This document shows positions 53,380-63,600 of a stretch of DNA of 64,000 nt, one piece after another (position 1 is the first letter of the stretch; every line of letters begins with the position of its first letter). Location of the stretch: positions 62,001 through 126,000 of the forward strand of contig DASYXT010000135.1 of the NCBI GenBank assembly GCA_035934555.1, written 5' to 3'. The position numbers and the translations under genes were made by a program. Below the pieces are notes generated by a model that had not been told where the DNA came from, made no database searches, and saw only the letters and a program-made list of their open reading frames with translations. Origin of the DNA: DASYXT01 sp035934555 (lineage in GTDB: Bacteria; Verrucomicrobiota; Verrucomicrobiia; Limisphaerales; UBA8199).

Positions 53380-54591
53380 TTATCCAACCGGATTCATCAC
53401 CCGTCCGAGGAACAGCAGCGACCCGCTCCGATTATCACGAATTAAAAAAATGAAGGGGTGATCCGCCCGAAACACCACCGGCGGCGGTTGGCGCTGCACT
53501 GCCGTCATCCGCATAACCCCGACCGTCGCCGCGGCAGCCTCAGTGCCCTGCTCATTGACTTCCACCCAGGCTTTGTGGATCAGGTCCGAAACGTACAGGT
53601 CCCGCTGCCCGTCTATCCCTGAGAAATCTGCGCCCGGGTGAAACGCATCCGGCATCCCCATTGTCCCCAATTGCTGCGCCAGCTCGAAACTGGACTGCAA
53701 CTTAAAGCGGGGCAGGAAGAGATCGACTTTGCGAATGGTAATTTGGTTCTCCCATTGGCGCAGGTTGGCGGCGGTAAGCGCTTGGCCCAGTTGTTCAATC
53801 CCCTCCACCTGCCGTGGCAGCAGCACCATCATCTCCAGCGCGTTTCCAGCATACGGAATTTCAACTCCCTGGAAGAGGTCCGTTTCCAGGTAGCGCAACT
53901 CGTCCTGATGGTGCATCAACAGCGCTTGCACGTCCCCGGCGTCGCTGGTGCGAAACGGCTGCATTGAGGTTGCATTCGTGTTAAAGGTGTTGGCCCAGGT
54001 GCCCTTGAAGTAAATCGCGTTGGCGAGGACCAATCGCGTCGAAGCGTCCGGTATTCCGGCAGGCAGAATATCCTGAATCCGACCCTGGGTTTTGTCTGCG
54101 ACCCAGTGATTGATGTCGTGCCGAACGGCCTCCGCCTGTGTGCGAAAATCCGCCTGGTTCACCTGGGCGCCAAACTCCCGCTCCGCGATGCGCAAAAACG
54201 ACGGCAGGAATGGATGCCCTTGTTGGGTCCAGAGCGCATTGGCGGCTCGGAGCTGAATGTTCGTTTGCTGCTCAGCCTGGTTGAGCTGGCGTTGCAAGGC
54301 GAACAGCTCCCGATGAAGTTGGTGTTGGTCCAGCGGAAAATGCAGCACGGTGGCCATTTGCGTTTCCGTTTGGCCGCGCGCGCCGGCATAAATCATCGCC
54401 AGGCATGTCGAGATGCTGTAGGGCGACAGAAACAGGTTTCCCGCCCCCGGCCGCAGTTGTTGATACAGCTCCAAGCCGAAGGCGGTGTTGGCTTGGGCGA
54501 GCGCGTTGGTGTGGACCGACTGCGCGGCGGCGGAGCTGGACAGCAGCAGCGCGGGAAGGAGCGGCGAAATCAGAAGCTGAACCCTTTTCAT
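53380..54591 (-). CDS. Secreted serpin-family protease inhibitor
   Basis: 403 residues. Signal peptide 1-23 (Ser-Ser-Ala-Ala-Ala-Gln), then a full-length serpin: Asn-Leu-Phe-Leu-Ser-Pro-Tyr-Ser-Ile-Ser near 50, Leu-Val-Leu-Ala-Asn-Ala-Ile-Tyr-Phe-Lys-Gly-Thr-Trp, and Asp-His-Pro-Phe-Ile-Phe-Leu-Ile near the C-terminus. The reactive-centre hinge from residue 347 reads Glu-Gln-Gly-Thr-Glu-Ala-Ala-Ala-Ala-Thr, the small-residue consensus of inhibitory serpins, so loop insertion is possible. Counting from the hinge puts P1 within Val-Met-Arg-Met-Thr-Ala. The target protease is unknown; it could guard secreted proteins from the host's own or foreign proteases. Confidence 0.93.
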   Translation of the reverse strand: MKRVQLLISPLLPALLLSSSAAAQSVHTNALAQANTAFGLELYQQLRPGAGNLFLSPYSISTCLAMIYAGARGQTETQMATVLHFPLDQHQLHRELFALQRQLNQAEQQTNIQLRAANALWTQQGHPFLPSFLRIAEREFGAQVNQADFRTQAEAVRHDINHWVADKTQGRIQDILPAGIPDASTRLVLANAIYFKGTWANTFNTNATSMQPFRTSDAGDVQALLMHHQDELRYLETDLFQGVEIPYAGNALEMMVLLPRQVEGIEQLGQALTAANLRQWENQITIRKVDLFLPRFKLQSSFELAQQLGTMGMPDAFHPGADFSGIDGQRDLYVSDLIHKAWVEVNEQGTEAAAATVGVMRMTAVQRQPPPVVFRADHPFIFLIRDNRSGSLLFLGRVMNPVG

Positions 54592-54701
54592 ACGTGCCTG
54601 GCCCTTTCAGGTCCGCAATGCGGAACCAGAGGATACTTAACCGCGCCGACCCAGCCCCGCAAGCCCGAAGTCAACCAGCGGGCCGGGTCCCCCGTGAGGG
54701 C

Positions 54702-57700
54702 CTACTGCGCTACCCGATAAAAACGCGCAGGGTCGGTTGGACTGCTGTTCGTGTAAATGAACACGCCGCCGCTTTGCTGATTGGTGAGGAGCGGCACCCA
54801 GTCCACCAGGTTGCTGGAGGTTTGCACCACATAGCTCCGTCCATCCACACCCTGGAACTGAAACGTGAACTGCCCATTGGCAATGGGTCCGGTGGTTAGC
54901 ACAATCGGCGCAGCGAATGGCGTTGCAGCGACCGCTGCCGAAACCGGGCTTTGCCCACTGAGGTTTGCGGCAGCAACGACATAATAATACGTCGTGCCGT
55001 TGAGCAACCCGGTATCGGTGAACGTAGTGCCGGTGCATGTGGCCACCACTGTATAAGGTCCTCCGGCGCTGGTCGCGCGCGCTACCTGGTAGGTCGCCGC
55101 GCCCGCGCTGGGGTTCCATGTCAATGATACCTGAGAATCGCCGGCGGTAGGGTTCAAGTTCGCTGGCGTTGCGGGGATGGAACCGCCCAGGATTTGGCAG
55201 GAGGACATGGCGTCATTCAGGCCGCTATAGGCCGTGAAGTTTGGCGTGTCATTGGTTAGTATCCAGGATTGGCCGGTGAATCCGTCATTTTGAAAGACCC
55301 TCGCGGTCCAACCGGCAGGAATGCGGCAGGAGGATGCTGAGTCATTAGGGCTTCCCGCTGCCTGTAATTGGGCCAGAGTGTAGTTGCCTGCCCCAAGCAC
55401 GTGGCTGGCAGCCCCGCCATAATTGATATCAACAAAGAACACGACTCCATGCCCGGGCGTGACGGCAATCTCCGCCGAATTCGAGCTTTCATTGGTAAAA
55501 TTCAGCGCGGAGACCACATAATAATAGGTGGTGCCGTTGGTCAGGCCGGCATCTGAGTAGGCGCTGGTGAACGGGCTGCCGACCACCGTATAAGGGCCCC
55601 CGGTGGTGTTCGCTCGTTTTACATTGTAACTGGAGGCGCCTAAAACCGAACCCCAGGACAACTGCACCTGCCCGTCGCCGGGCACACCCGCCAGGCCGGT
55701 GGGAGTGGTTGGCGGGGCATCCCCGGCATGCATGGCGGTGTTGATCTCCGGCAGGCTCAGCGCCCGGTTATAAACCCGCACCTCATCCAAAACCCCGTTG
55801 AAGTAATCGCCCATCGCGGTGCTGCCGTTCTTGGTGCCAATCGTGAGCGGGTCGGTGGTGATGGTGATAGTGCCGCCGGCTGCCTGCGCTACTTCGATCT
55901 GCCCATTGGTATATATTGTCATAGTGGCGCCATTCCACGTTGCGGCCAGATAGATCCAAACATTCGTAGGCGGGAGCGGCGCCGTGACCGTGTTAACGCC
56001 ATTAAGATGGAACTTCAGCACTCCATTCTCTGCAAGGAACCGGTACTGATTATCTGAATTGCCTTTCTGCAAAATTCGCCGGTTCCCCCCCCAATCGGCG
56101 GCGTTGACCCACGCCGCCAGCGTGATCGCGCTCGAGGGATTGAGGCTGCCCGCGTTAGCCACGGTGACGTATTGCTGGTTGGTGGCATCGAATGCCAATG
56201 CCGCCGAGCCAATCCGCCCCGGCAGAACCCATGTCGGCGCGTTCACCAGCGTCCCCGTGTTGTTGTTACCCGATGAATCTGCGGTCGAGGTGCCGACGCC
56301 CTCGTCAAAATGCCAGTCCGCTACCAGCCCGCCAAGCACGTCCGCCAGCGCTGAGGGCGTTGCGAAAACCTGCACCGAGTCGGGGCTTTCCCCTCCATCG
56401 CTCACCGCGGAGACCCTGTAGTAATATAAGGTTCCGGCCACAACATTCGTATCGTTGTAATCGGTGTTCGAGCGGACCGCGATGGTCGTGTAGGGGCCAC
56501 CATTGATTGTGGAGCGCTTCACGTTGTAGCTCATGGCGCCCGGCGCGGCGCTCCAGAACAGGCTCACGCCCGGGTAACTGTCAGGCCCGGCAACCAGCCC
56601 CGTCGGCGCGGGCGGAGGACCGAACGGCGCAGCCGCCAGTTGCGCCGAGTAAGCGCTGGGCCCGCCGCTCCCTACTGCGCTCACCACGTAGTAATAGGTG
56701 ATGCCGTTGGTCAAGCCGGTGTCGGTGTAATTGGTTCCGGTTACGGTGGCAACCGTGATGAAGTAAGCACCGCTGGTGTTCGAGCGCTTCAAGGTATAGC
56801 TGGTCGCACCGGGAACCGCATTCCAGCTCAGGCCGAGTTGCGTGTTGCCGATCACCGCGGTCAACCCGGTCGGCGCGGCGGGAGGCGCGTAAGTGAAGGT
56901 TTGCGGCGCCGACGCATTGCCGTTGGCGGTGACGACCAGCGAATAGGTGCCGGGCGGCAGGTTGGGCGGCAAACTGAATTGCGTGCTGACTGGTCGCGTG
57001 CCGGTCATCACGCTGGTGCTGCTCCAGGAATAAGTGCGCGCGTAATAGACCTGGCCCGTCACGCTATTGGTCATCCGAATAAGCGGATAGTTGCTGTCCA
57101 TCTGCCAATCGTCCCCGTAAGCCGCGCCTGAGGAAATGCCGTTAAGCCCCGTGCCCAGCACGTGGTAGGAGCCGTCCGCGCTCTCGGTGATGCTCGTAAT
57201 CGCGGGCTGGCCCGCGGGCAACGGCACGCCAGCCGGTGTATATATGTAAAGCTGGGTGCTGCCCTGGCCGGCGATGTAAAGCACGCCACCATCGGGCAAC
57301 TGCAGCATGCTCGTGGCGAACGGGGCCGTATTCAATGTCGTGCCCGTCGGCGCGCTGACCTGCGTAAAAGCGTTCGCGGTATAATCGTATTCGTAGAAAT
57401 ACGTCGGACCGTTATAGCCGTTGGTCGGGCCCAGCGCGCAAAGAATTTTGCCGTTGTTCATCATCGCCGCCGGCGCATCCACCGCGCCCAACCCGGTGCC
57501 GCTGAAGACCATTTCCGGACCCGCCACCCAAGTGCCCGCGGCAGTCACCGTGCTGCCGGGAGTGTAAGTCGCCGTGTGTGTCGTGCCGCCGATGTAGAAT
57601 GCGTTGCCGTTCGGCAACACGAAACCTGCCCCCATCTCCCCGCCATACCCGTAGAGCTCCACCGGGACATTCCCGTCGCTATACCACGCATTCAATGTCG

Positions 57701-58331
57701 GCGAGTAATGCTCCGACTGCACTCCAAACGCATCGACGGTCAGAACGCAATCGTTGGTAAGTTTCACCCAGCAAGCCTCGTTCTGATTGCGCGCCGACGG
57801 CCCCGCCGTAATGCTGTTCAGCGCGGGGTTGTAAATCCAGGTTCCATCGCCGGTCGTGCCCTGCAAGACGTTGCCGTTGGGCAAAATCTTGGACACGGCA
57901 TCCGAATAGGCCGGGTCGCTTGCCGGCCGTGGAATCACGCTCCACGCGTTCAGCAGCGAGTTGTAAAGTTCAGCCTCATCTTTGCCGGTGCCGTATTCGC
58001 CCCCGGCCACATACAGATTGCCGCTGGTCAGCACGTCCGACGAATAAAACAGCCGGCTGTACTTCGTCGAGGCCAGCACCGTCCAGGTCCCATTGACGTA
58101 ACTCCCCCGGCTGTCGGGCGTGAGCCGATACCAACCGCTGCCGCCGTCGCCGCACATCACCGTGCCATCACTCAGCAGGAGCGCATTGTTCAGGCCTGCC
58201 GGAGGCGGATGAACCAAGGCCGCCCAGGTGCCGGCGGCACGAACCGAGCCGGCCAACCCCAGCCAAAGCAACGGAATCAGCAGGGAAGCTGGAATTCGAC
58301 ACAACGAGTGCTTATGCAGAGGATTAGTCAT
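54702..58331 (-). CDS. Secreted mosaic protein: kelch propeller, fn3, LamG, beta-gamma-crystallin and C-terminal FYR domain
   Basis: 1209 residues. Signal peptide 1-33; kelch or galactose-oxidase-like propeller to about 400; a DUF1929-like sandwich to about 490; fn3 repeats with the Ala-x-Ser-Tyr-x-Val-Lys-Arg phrase; a LamG domain near 670-860; another fn3; a beta-gamma-crystallin domain at 960-1050; fn3 at 1054-1137; and a C-terminal domain ending Phe-Tyr-Arg-Val-Ala-Gln. The crystallin domain carries two Asn-Asp-x-x-Ser-Ser calcium motifs (996-1001 and 1039-1044). Galactose-oxidase copper ligands were not identified, so enzyme activity is unproven. The likely place is the cell surface or outside the cell, with calcium-dependent glycan or matrix binding as an inference. 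Confidence 0.75.
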   Translation of the reverse strand: MTNPLHKHSLCRIPASLLIPLLWLGLAGSVRAAGTWAALVHPPPAGLNNALLLSDGTVMCGDGGSGWYRLTPDSRGSYVNGTWTVLASTKYSRLFYSSDVLTSGNLYVAGGEYGTGKDEAELYNSLLNAWSVIPRPASDPAYSDAVSKILPNGNVLQGTTGDGTWIYNPALNSITAGPSARNQNEACWVKLTNDCVLTVDAFGVQSEHYSPTLNAWYSDGNVPVELYGYGGEMGAGFVLPNGNAFYIGGTTHTATYTPGSTVTAAGTWVAGPEMVFSGTGLGAVDAPAAMMNNGKILCALGPTNGYNGPTYFYEYDYTANAFTQVSAPTGTTLNTAPFATSMLQLPDGGVLYIAGQGSTQLYIYTPAGVPLPAGQPAITSITESADGSYHVLGTGLNGISSGAAYGDDWQMDSNYPLIRMTNSVTGQVYYARTYSWSSTSVMTGTRPVSTQFSLPPNLPPGTYSLVVTANGNASAPQTFTYAPPAAPTGLTAVIGNTQLGLSWNAVPGATSYTLKRSNTSGAYFITVATVTGTNYTDTGLTNGITYYYVVSAVGSGGPSAYSAQLAAAPFGPPPAPTGLVAGPDSYPGVSLFWSAAPGAMSYNVKRSTINGGPYTTIAVRSNTDYNDTNVVAGTLYYYRVSAVSDGGESPDSVQVFATPSALADVLGGLVADWHFDEGVGTSTADSSGNNNTGTLVNAPTWVLPGRIGSAALAFDATNQQYVTVANAGSLNPSSAITLAAWVNAADWGGNRRILQKGNSDNQYRFLAENGVLKFHLNGVNTVTAPLPPTNVWIYLAATWNGATMTIYTNGQIEVAQAAGGTITITTDPLTIGTKNGSTAMGDYFNGVLDEVRVYNRALSLPEINTAMHAGDAPPTTPTGLAGVPGDGQVQLSWGSVLGASSYNVKRANTTGGPYTVVGSPFTSAYSDAGLTNGTTYYYVVSALNFTNESSNSAEIAVTPGHGVVFFVDINYGGAASHVLGAGNYTLAQLQAAGSPNDSASSCRIPAGWTARVFQNDGFTGQSWILTNDTPNFTAYSGLNDAMSSCQILGGSIPATPANLNPTAGDSQVSLTWNPSAGAATYQVARATSAGGPYTVVATCTGTTFTDTGLLNGTTYYYVVAAANLSGQSPVSAAVAATPFAAPIVLTTGPIANGQFTFQFQGVDGRSYVVQTSSNLVDWVPLLTNQQSGGVFIYTNSSPTDPARFYRVAQ

Positions 58332-58457
58332 AGGTTTTTGCGGCGAACTTTGCCGGGGTCCTTATCGCATGCCTGGGAATTTAATTCGCTCCACTCTAAA
58401 ACAGGGGCTTCAGAATGCCAAATCAATTCGCAGGAACCTTCAAGAAATGGCACGTCA

Positions 58458-58583
58458 GGGACCGCTCTCCGGTCCCGGAGCGCGGGCTTTTAGACCGCAG
58501 CAACAATCGAACTGAAGGAGACCTGGATAATGTTGCAGCCCTTGGACGTTCGGGCAGTGCTGCGGACTAAAGTCCGCGCGCCA
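58458..58583. repeat. Palindromic repeat family B, copy 2
   Basis: The left part CCCGGAGCGCGGGCTTTTAG (from 58474) with the following CAACAATCGAACTGAAGG matches the reverse complement of the right half of copy 1. The right part, ending GCGGACTAAAGTCCGCGCG (58563-58581), matches its left half, including the inner CCCGAACG block on the complement. The right edge touches the stop codon of the TPM gene. The element lies in the 250-base gap before the crystallin-mosaic gene's start; the rest of that gap shows nothing. Confidence 0.75.
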
Positions 58584-59018
58584 TTAATCGCGCTCGATGT
58601 CGTCCGGCAATTCGTTCGTATCGTCTGGACGCCGGGGAAAATGCTGGGCCAGTAGCTCGCCCGCTTTGGTGATGGCGTGGAGCAAGCCTTCGGTAAAGTG
58701 AGAGTTCTTGAAATGGCCAGTCATCTCGTTGGCCAACGTCAGCCAGAAGGCGTCTCCGCAACGCTCATGCACCGCCTTATCGCCAATCACGGCGAATTTG
58801 TGCGTCCGCGGCGCGACGAAGATCAACACCGCGTTGCGGTCTCGTGTTTTATCCATTCCCATTTCCAGGAAATGCGCCTGCGCGACCGATACCGGCGCCT
58901 CGACGGGTTTACGGCTGATGAAGACGCGGATCTCGCCCGAGGTTTTCCGCTCGGCTTTGCGAATCGCCTCGACGAGTTCGTTATCCCTCAGTTTTTCAAC
59001 AAAGTGGTGCGGTTTCAT
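58584..59018 (-). CDS. Short soluble TPM-domain protein
   Basis: 144 residues from ATG 59018, two bases after the preceding TPM gene's stop; an in-frame TTG three codons upstream would overlap that gene. It is a single TPM domain (Ala-Glu-Arg-Lys-Thr-Ser-Gly-Glu-Ile-Arg-Val-Phe-Ile-Ser; Ala-Val-Leu-Ile-Phe-Val-Ala-Pro-Arg-Thr-His-Lys-Phe-Ala-Val-Ile-Gly-Asp) without signal peptide or membrane helix. The acidic tail ends Asp-Asp-Ile-Glu-Arg-Asp. TPM domains occur in phosphatase-like and membrane-repair proteins. As the third gene of the LemA operon, it presumably works on the inner face of the membrane. Confidence 0.85.
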   Translation of the reverse strand: MKPHHFVEKLRDNELVEAIRKAERKTSGEIRVFISRKPVEAPVSVAQAHFLEMGMDKTRDRNAVLIFVAPRTHKFAVIGDKAVHERCGDAFWLTLANEMTGHFKNSHFTEGLLHAITKAGELLAQHFPRRPDDTNELPDDIERD

Positions 59019-59020
59019 AA

Positions 59021-59854
59021 TTACCAACTGCCCCCTGCCCCGCCGCCGCCGAAACTACCACCGCCCGCAGAGAAGCCACCGCCTCCCCCGCCTCCCCAGC
59101 CGCCACCTCCACCACCACCCCATCCGCCACTCCCTCCCCAGCCCCCGCCCCACCACCCGCCACTGCCGACGCCCCACCCGCCTCCGGAGGAATAGCCACG
59201 CCGGCCGGATAAGCCGCCGAACATCCCCAACAACAGCACCAAACCGCCAATCCCCAACACGAGGAAGACGAGAATGATCGCGATCGTGTTCTGGTGCTGC
59301 TGCTGCACGTCGTGAACCGTCCTGCCAGAGCCTTTGTACTCGCCTTTTGCCGCAGCCAGGATGGCGTGCACGCCGGCAGTCAGTCCGGCCGTATAATTGC
59401 CGGCCCGAAATTGTGGCGTGATTTCGTTGGCGATAATCTCGTGCGCCAACGCGTCGGGCAAGACGCCTTCCAGACCGTAGCCCACTTGCAAATAAATCTT
59501 GTGGTCCTGCACGAACACGAACAGCACCGCGCCATTGTCCTTCCCTTTCTGACCTGCTTTCCAGGCCTGCGCGATGCGTACGGTGTAATCCTCAATCGAT
59601 GAATCCGATTGCATCTTCGGATAAACCACCACCAGGATCTGGCTGGAGGTCTGGCGCTCATAATCAGCGAGCTGCTGGTTGAGTTGCTCCGCCGTTTGAG
59701 ACGGAACCACATTTGCGTAATCGTTGAAATAATGGTCTGGCCGCGGCGGAATCACCTCGGCCGCAAACATTCGCGGGCCGAAGAATACGCAGGCCAGGAC
59801 GGGCAGCCAGACCAATGCCGCCCACAACCGCCTCATGGGCCATCGAATGTTCAC
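59021..59854 (-). CDS. Membrane-anchored TPM-domain protein with Gly-rich tail (YgcG-like)
   Basis: 277 residues from GTG 59854, which overlaps the lemA stop (GTGA). Signal or anchor helix at 8-28, TPM domain at about 35-170 (Tyr-Ala-Asn-Val-Val-Pro; Ile-Leu-Val-Val-Val-Tyr-Pro; Gln-Val-Gly-Tyr-Gly-Leu-Glu-Gly-Val-Leu-Pro-Asp), a membrane helix at about 190-212, then a tail almost entirely Gly, Trp and Ser. The Gly-rich tail is usual for this family and is low complexity, not a repeat element. LemA-TPM pairs are widespread envelope proteins of uncertain function. Confidence 0.9.
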   Translation of the reverse strand: MNIRWPMRRLWAALVWLPVLACVFFGPRMFAAEVIPPRPDHYFNDYANVVPSQTAEQLNQQLADYERQTSSQILVVVYPKMQSDSSIEDYTVRIAQAWKAGQKGKDNGAVLFVFVQDHKIYLQVGYGLEGVLPDALAHEIIANEITPQFRAGNYTAGLTAGVHAILAAAKGEYKGSGRTVHDVQQQHQNTIAIILVFLVLGIGGLVLLLGMFGGLSGRRGYSSGGGWGVGSGGWWGGGWGGSGGWGGGGGGGWGGGGGGGFSAGGGSFGGGGAGGSW

Positions 59855-60498
59855 GGCTTCTCCGGGGTCGGATTCGACTGAGGCTGGCCGAAATTAAATT
59901 GCACCTTCGGCGGTGTTTCGGCGCCAGGTGTTGCGCTGAAATAGGGCTTCGGCTGGAAGCCCATCATCGAAGCGTAGATTACCGCCGGAAAAGATTTAAT
60001 CGCGGTGTTGTAGGCCTGCACGGCTTCATTGAACCGCCCGCGTTCGACCGCAATCCGGTTTTCCGTTCCTTCCAACTGCGCCTGTAAAGTCTGGAAATTC
60101 TCCGTCGCGCGCAACTGCGGGTAGCGCTCGGAAACGACCAGCAAACGCGACAGCGCCGATGTGAGTTGTCCCTGTGCGCGCTCAAACTCAGCCAATTGGT
60201 TGGGGTCTGTCGGTGCGGTATTGGGCGAGAGTTTGACCTGCCCCACCGACGCCCGCGCATCGGTCACTGCTGTCAGTGTGGATTTCTCAAAGTTTGCGGC
60301 GCCGGAAACCGTCGCGACCAGGTTGGGGATTAAGTCCGCGCGGCGCTGATACACATTCTGGACCTGGGCCCAGTGCTGGTCCACGCCTTGGGACAACCGG
60401 ACGAGGCGATTGTAGCTGACGCCGGCGATCACGATGAAGAACAACGCGATTAAAATCAACCCGCCCAGAACTGCACAGCCGATGCCTAGTTTTTTCAT
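59851..60498 (-). CDS. lemA: LemA family protein
   Basis: 215 residues. One N-terminal membrane helix (5-27) followed by Tyr-Asn-Arg-Leu-Val-Arg-Leu-Ser-Gln-Gly-Val-Asp-x-x-Trp-Ala-Gln-Val-Gln-Asn-Val-Tyr-Gln-Arg-Arg-Ala-Asp-Leu-Ile-Pro-Asn-Leu-Val, the LemA hallmark. The rest is a helical bundle with Arg-Glu/Gln-rich faces and a Pro-rich C-terminus. It is first in a three-gene operon with two TPM genes. The function is unknown beyond a role at the cytoplasmic membrane. Confidence 0.93.
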   Translation of the reverse strand: MKKLGIGCAVLGGLILIALFFIVIAGVSYNRLVRLSQGVDQHWAQVQNVYQRRADLIPNLVATVSGAANFEKSTLTAVTDARASVGQVKLSPNTAPTDPNQLAEFERAQGQLTSALSRLLVVSERYPQLRATENFQTLQAQLEGTENRIAVERGRFNEAVQAYNTAIKSFPAVIYASMMGFQPKPYFSATPGAETPPKVQFNFGQPQSNPTPEKP

Positions 60499-60637
60499 AG
60501 GTGCCTTACGGTAGTCAATTTCACACTTGCTAAAAATTACCTTCTCTTAACCTGAAGGGAATTACAAGTCGGCGCCGCGTTTATAAGTCTCGGCCGGTCC
60601 TGAAGCGCGGGGGCAGCTCGGGCGGTATGACTCGATC

Positions 60638-63600
60638 CTACTGGGCACGAATGCGATAAAAGCGAATCGCGTTAGTGGCGTTCGCATCGGCGACCACGCC
60701 GGTGGACAAAGGATAGCCGTCATTGATTACGGACCCAATCGTTTCCCAGGCGATCGGTGGCGCCAGATTGGTCGTTTGATCGATATAATACCTGATCCCT
60801 CCCTGCATGGGAAACGTCAGGGTGAATGTGGTTCCGGTGAGGCTGTTTGCCGAGAGCACAGGCGGATCGGGCAGCGCCACGTGAACCAAAGCGTTGGTAG
60901 AAACACCGTTCGGATTATCTGCGTTATACGCCGTGAAGGTCACGTTGAAATCGCCGGCGTTGGTCCAGGTGTGATAAGCGACCCAGGCGTACGCGTTCGT
61001 AAGAACAGCTCCGTCTCCGAACGACCAGGCCAGGCGATCGGCATTGCCGGTGAAGCTGGAGTAGGCCACCGCCACCCCGTTCCGCAACACAGAGGGGTAA
61101 CTCCAAACGCCACGGACGGTTACCGGTCCAAGCGCAAGCGGTCCGGTGAAATCTGCAGCATAATATTCAGCGCAACCGATGGACGGCGGATTCAGCCACG
61201 CTTCCCCGTCGAGGTCGGTTCCAGACAGATACGCGGGATTGCCTGCACCGCGGCAAGGCGAAGTTGCCGCAATATGAATGTTATCCGGGACTATTTGAGG
61301 CGAACGTGTCGTCATGTCCGAGGGGCTGGTCGTGGTCCAGCAAGACACGAAGTGCCCGAAGGAACCAAGGTCCCAATCGTTGTCTTGCCCCAAAAGACCG
61401 CCGAGATTTCCAAAAATAATCGAGTTCCACCCCCAAGAAGAATCCAGGCCGCCCCCACTGCCGGGCGAAGCGCTGTTAAGCGTGACAGTGCAGCTTACAA
61501 GGAAACTGCCATAAGCACCACCGCCACTAAAAGCGGTGTTTGAAAACAGCGCAGAGCTCCTCAAAAATGATTTGTAGGCGCCACCGCCAGTGTTCGCCGA
61601 ATTGCCTGCAAGGACGCAGTACCATAGCTGACCCTGGTAAGCGCCGCCCCCGCCGCTCGTCGCAGTGTTGTTCGTGAGCACGCAATTCACGAGCGACTCA
61701 TTCGTCGAACCGCACCACGCCCCACCCCCGCTCTGGAGAGTGAAATAATCCCCCGTATTACGAGTGGCGCCATCGCGCAGCGTGAACCCTCGTACTGTGG
61801 CGCCCTGCCCTAGCCAGGCACAACGAACAGCCAGTGGGCCAGTGCCGGTCGCCGGGTCGCGCGCACCGATGATGGTTGCTGAGCTTGGGCCGTTAATGCT
61901 GGAAACAAAGATACCGCCGTTGATCGCTACGCGGTTTGTCAGGTCGCCCGACATTACTCGGCCACCCGTCGAATACACGCCATTAGTCGCCAGAACAAAC
62001 TCGCCCCAGCCAGCGGCATCCACCGCATCCTGCAGGTTAGTCGCCGCCGTTGACCAATCGGAATAGGGCGCAACCGGTGCGGCTCCATTCGGATCGGCAC
62101 AATGCACCACCACCACGGCCAGGGAACTGGTGCAAGAACCGAACCCGTTGCTGGCGACCAACTGGTACGCGCCGTCGTCTGCCGGCGCAAACCCGTTCAC
62201 GGTAATCGCCGCGGTATGGGTTCCGCCGTACTTCGAACTGTCATTCAAGGGCGAGCCGTTGAGCGTCCACGAAAGCGTTAGCGGCTGCTGGCCCACAGGC
62301 ACGCCGGAAATCAATAATGCAGTCGGAAAACCCGTAAGTGAAAATTGCAGTGGCAGTGTACAACTGGGCACCGGCGAAAACTCGTCACAGCCGATCGACG
62401 GTGGCGAGGCCCACGGCTGACCGTCAATATCCGTTCCCTTGAGAACCGCGGCGGTGCCCGCGCCGATGCAGGGCGAGGTCGAGAGGAGGTGAATCCCATC
62501 GGGGGCAAGCTGTGGGTCCATCGAAATGTTGCCCGTCCCGGAGGCACTCGGCGCGGTGCAACACCAATTCAATATACCTGCGCTGTAGTTACTTGAAGAG
62601 GAGGCCGGACTTACGACATTTCCATAAATTATGCAGTTGGTGAGGCTCGACAAATAAGCACCGCCGCCGTATGCCTGTGGAGAATAAATCGGTAAAGCAG
62701 AATTGGCGACCACGGTGCAGTTGAATAAAGTTCCATACTCAACGCCGCCCCCGGAGGAGGCGATATTCCCAAGCAAGGCGCAGCCTCTCAGAATTCCGCC
62801 ATTGGCGCCGCCTCCGGACATGGCAGAGTTGCCAATCAACGTGCAGTTCGTAAGGTTGCAATGATACGCCCCGCCCCCGAGGCCGGCGGTGTTGGCGCTT
62901 AGGTTGCAACTCGCCATCCCCGCTTGATACGCTCCACCGCCGTAGACGAGGGCTGCATTGCCCCGGATGAGGCAGTTGGCTGTCAGAGCGTTGCTCGAGC
63001 TCGCCCAAACCCCACCACCGCTTTCCGCGCCGAAAAGATCACCAGTATTGCGTGTCGCGCCCCCCTGGAGAGTGAATCCGCTGAGCACAGCATTGTTCGT
63101 GAGCCATGCGCAACGCACGGCCAACGGGCCGTTCGTGCTGGCGGGGTCCCACGCTCCTTGAATGAACGTGTAAGGCGACCCGTTCACGCTTTGAACCATC
63201 ACACTCTTGTTCAGGGCTACACGGTTGGTTAGGTCTCCGGCCATTACCCTGCCGCCATTGGTATAAACCCCGTCACTCACCAGCACGAATTCGCCAGGTT
63301 GCGCCGCATCGATGGCATCCTGGATCGTCGCAGCAGCCGTGGACCAATCCAGATACGGGGCAATGGGGTTAGTCGCCCCTGCACTGACACAGTGGATGAC
63401 GAGTTGAAGTGCGGCGCTCGCCGTGAGGCCATAAGTGTTCGTAAGGAATAGTTGGTAACTGCCCGCATCTAAAAGCGACAACCCGGTCGCGAACAGATTG
63501 GTGGCTTGTGTGCCGGACAAATGCGAATCGTCCACCAGCGGCAGGCCATCTTTATACCACGCACAGGCCAATGGGTCTTGGCCATAAACGGCGGATGCGA

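Noticed and set aside
59021..59210. Gly/Trp/Ser-rich codon repeats resembling a tandem DNA repeat
   Set aside because: This is the normal low-complexity tail of YgcG-like TPM proteins, not a repeat element.
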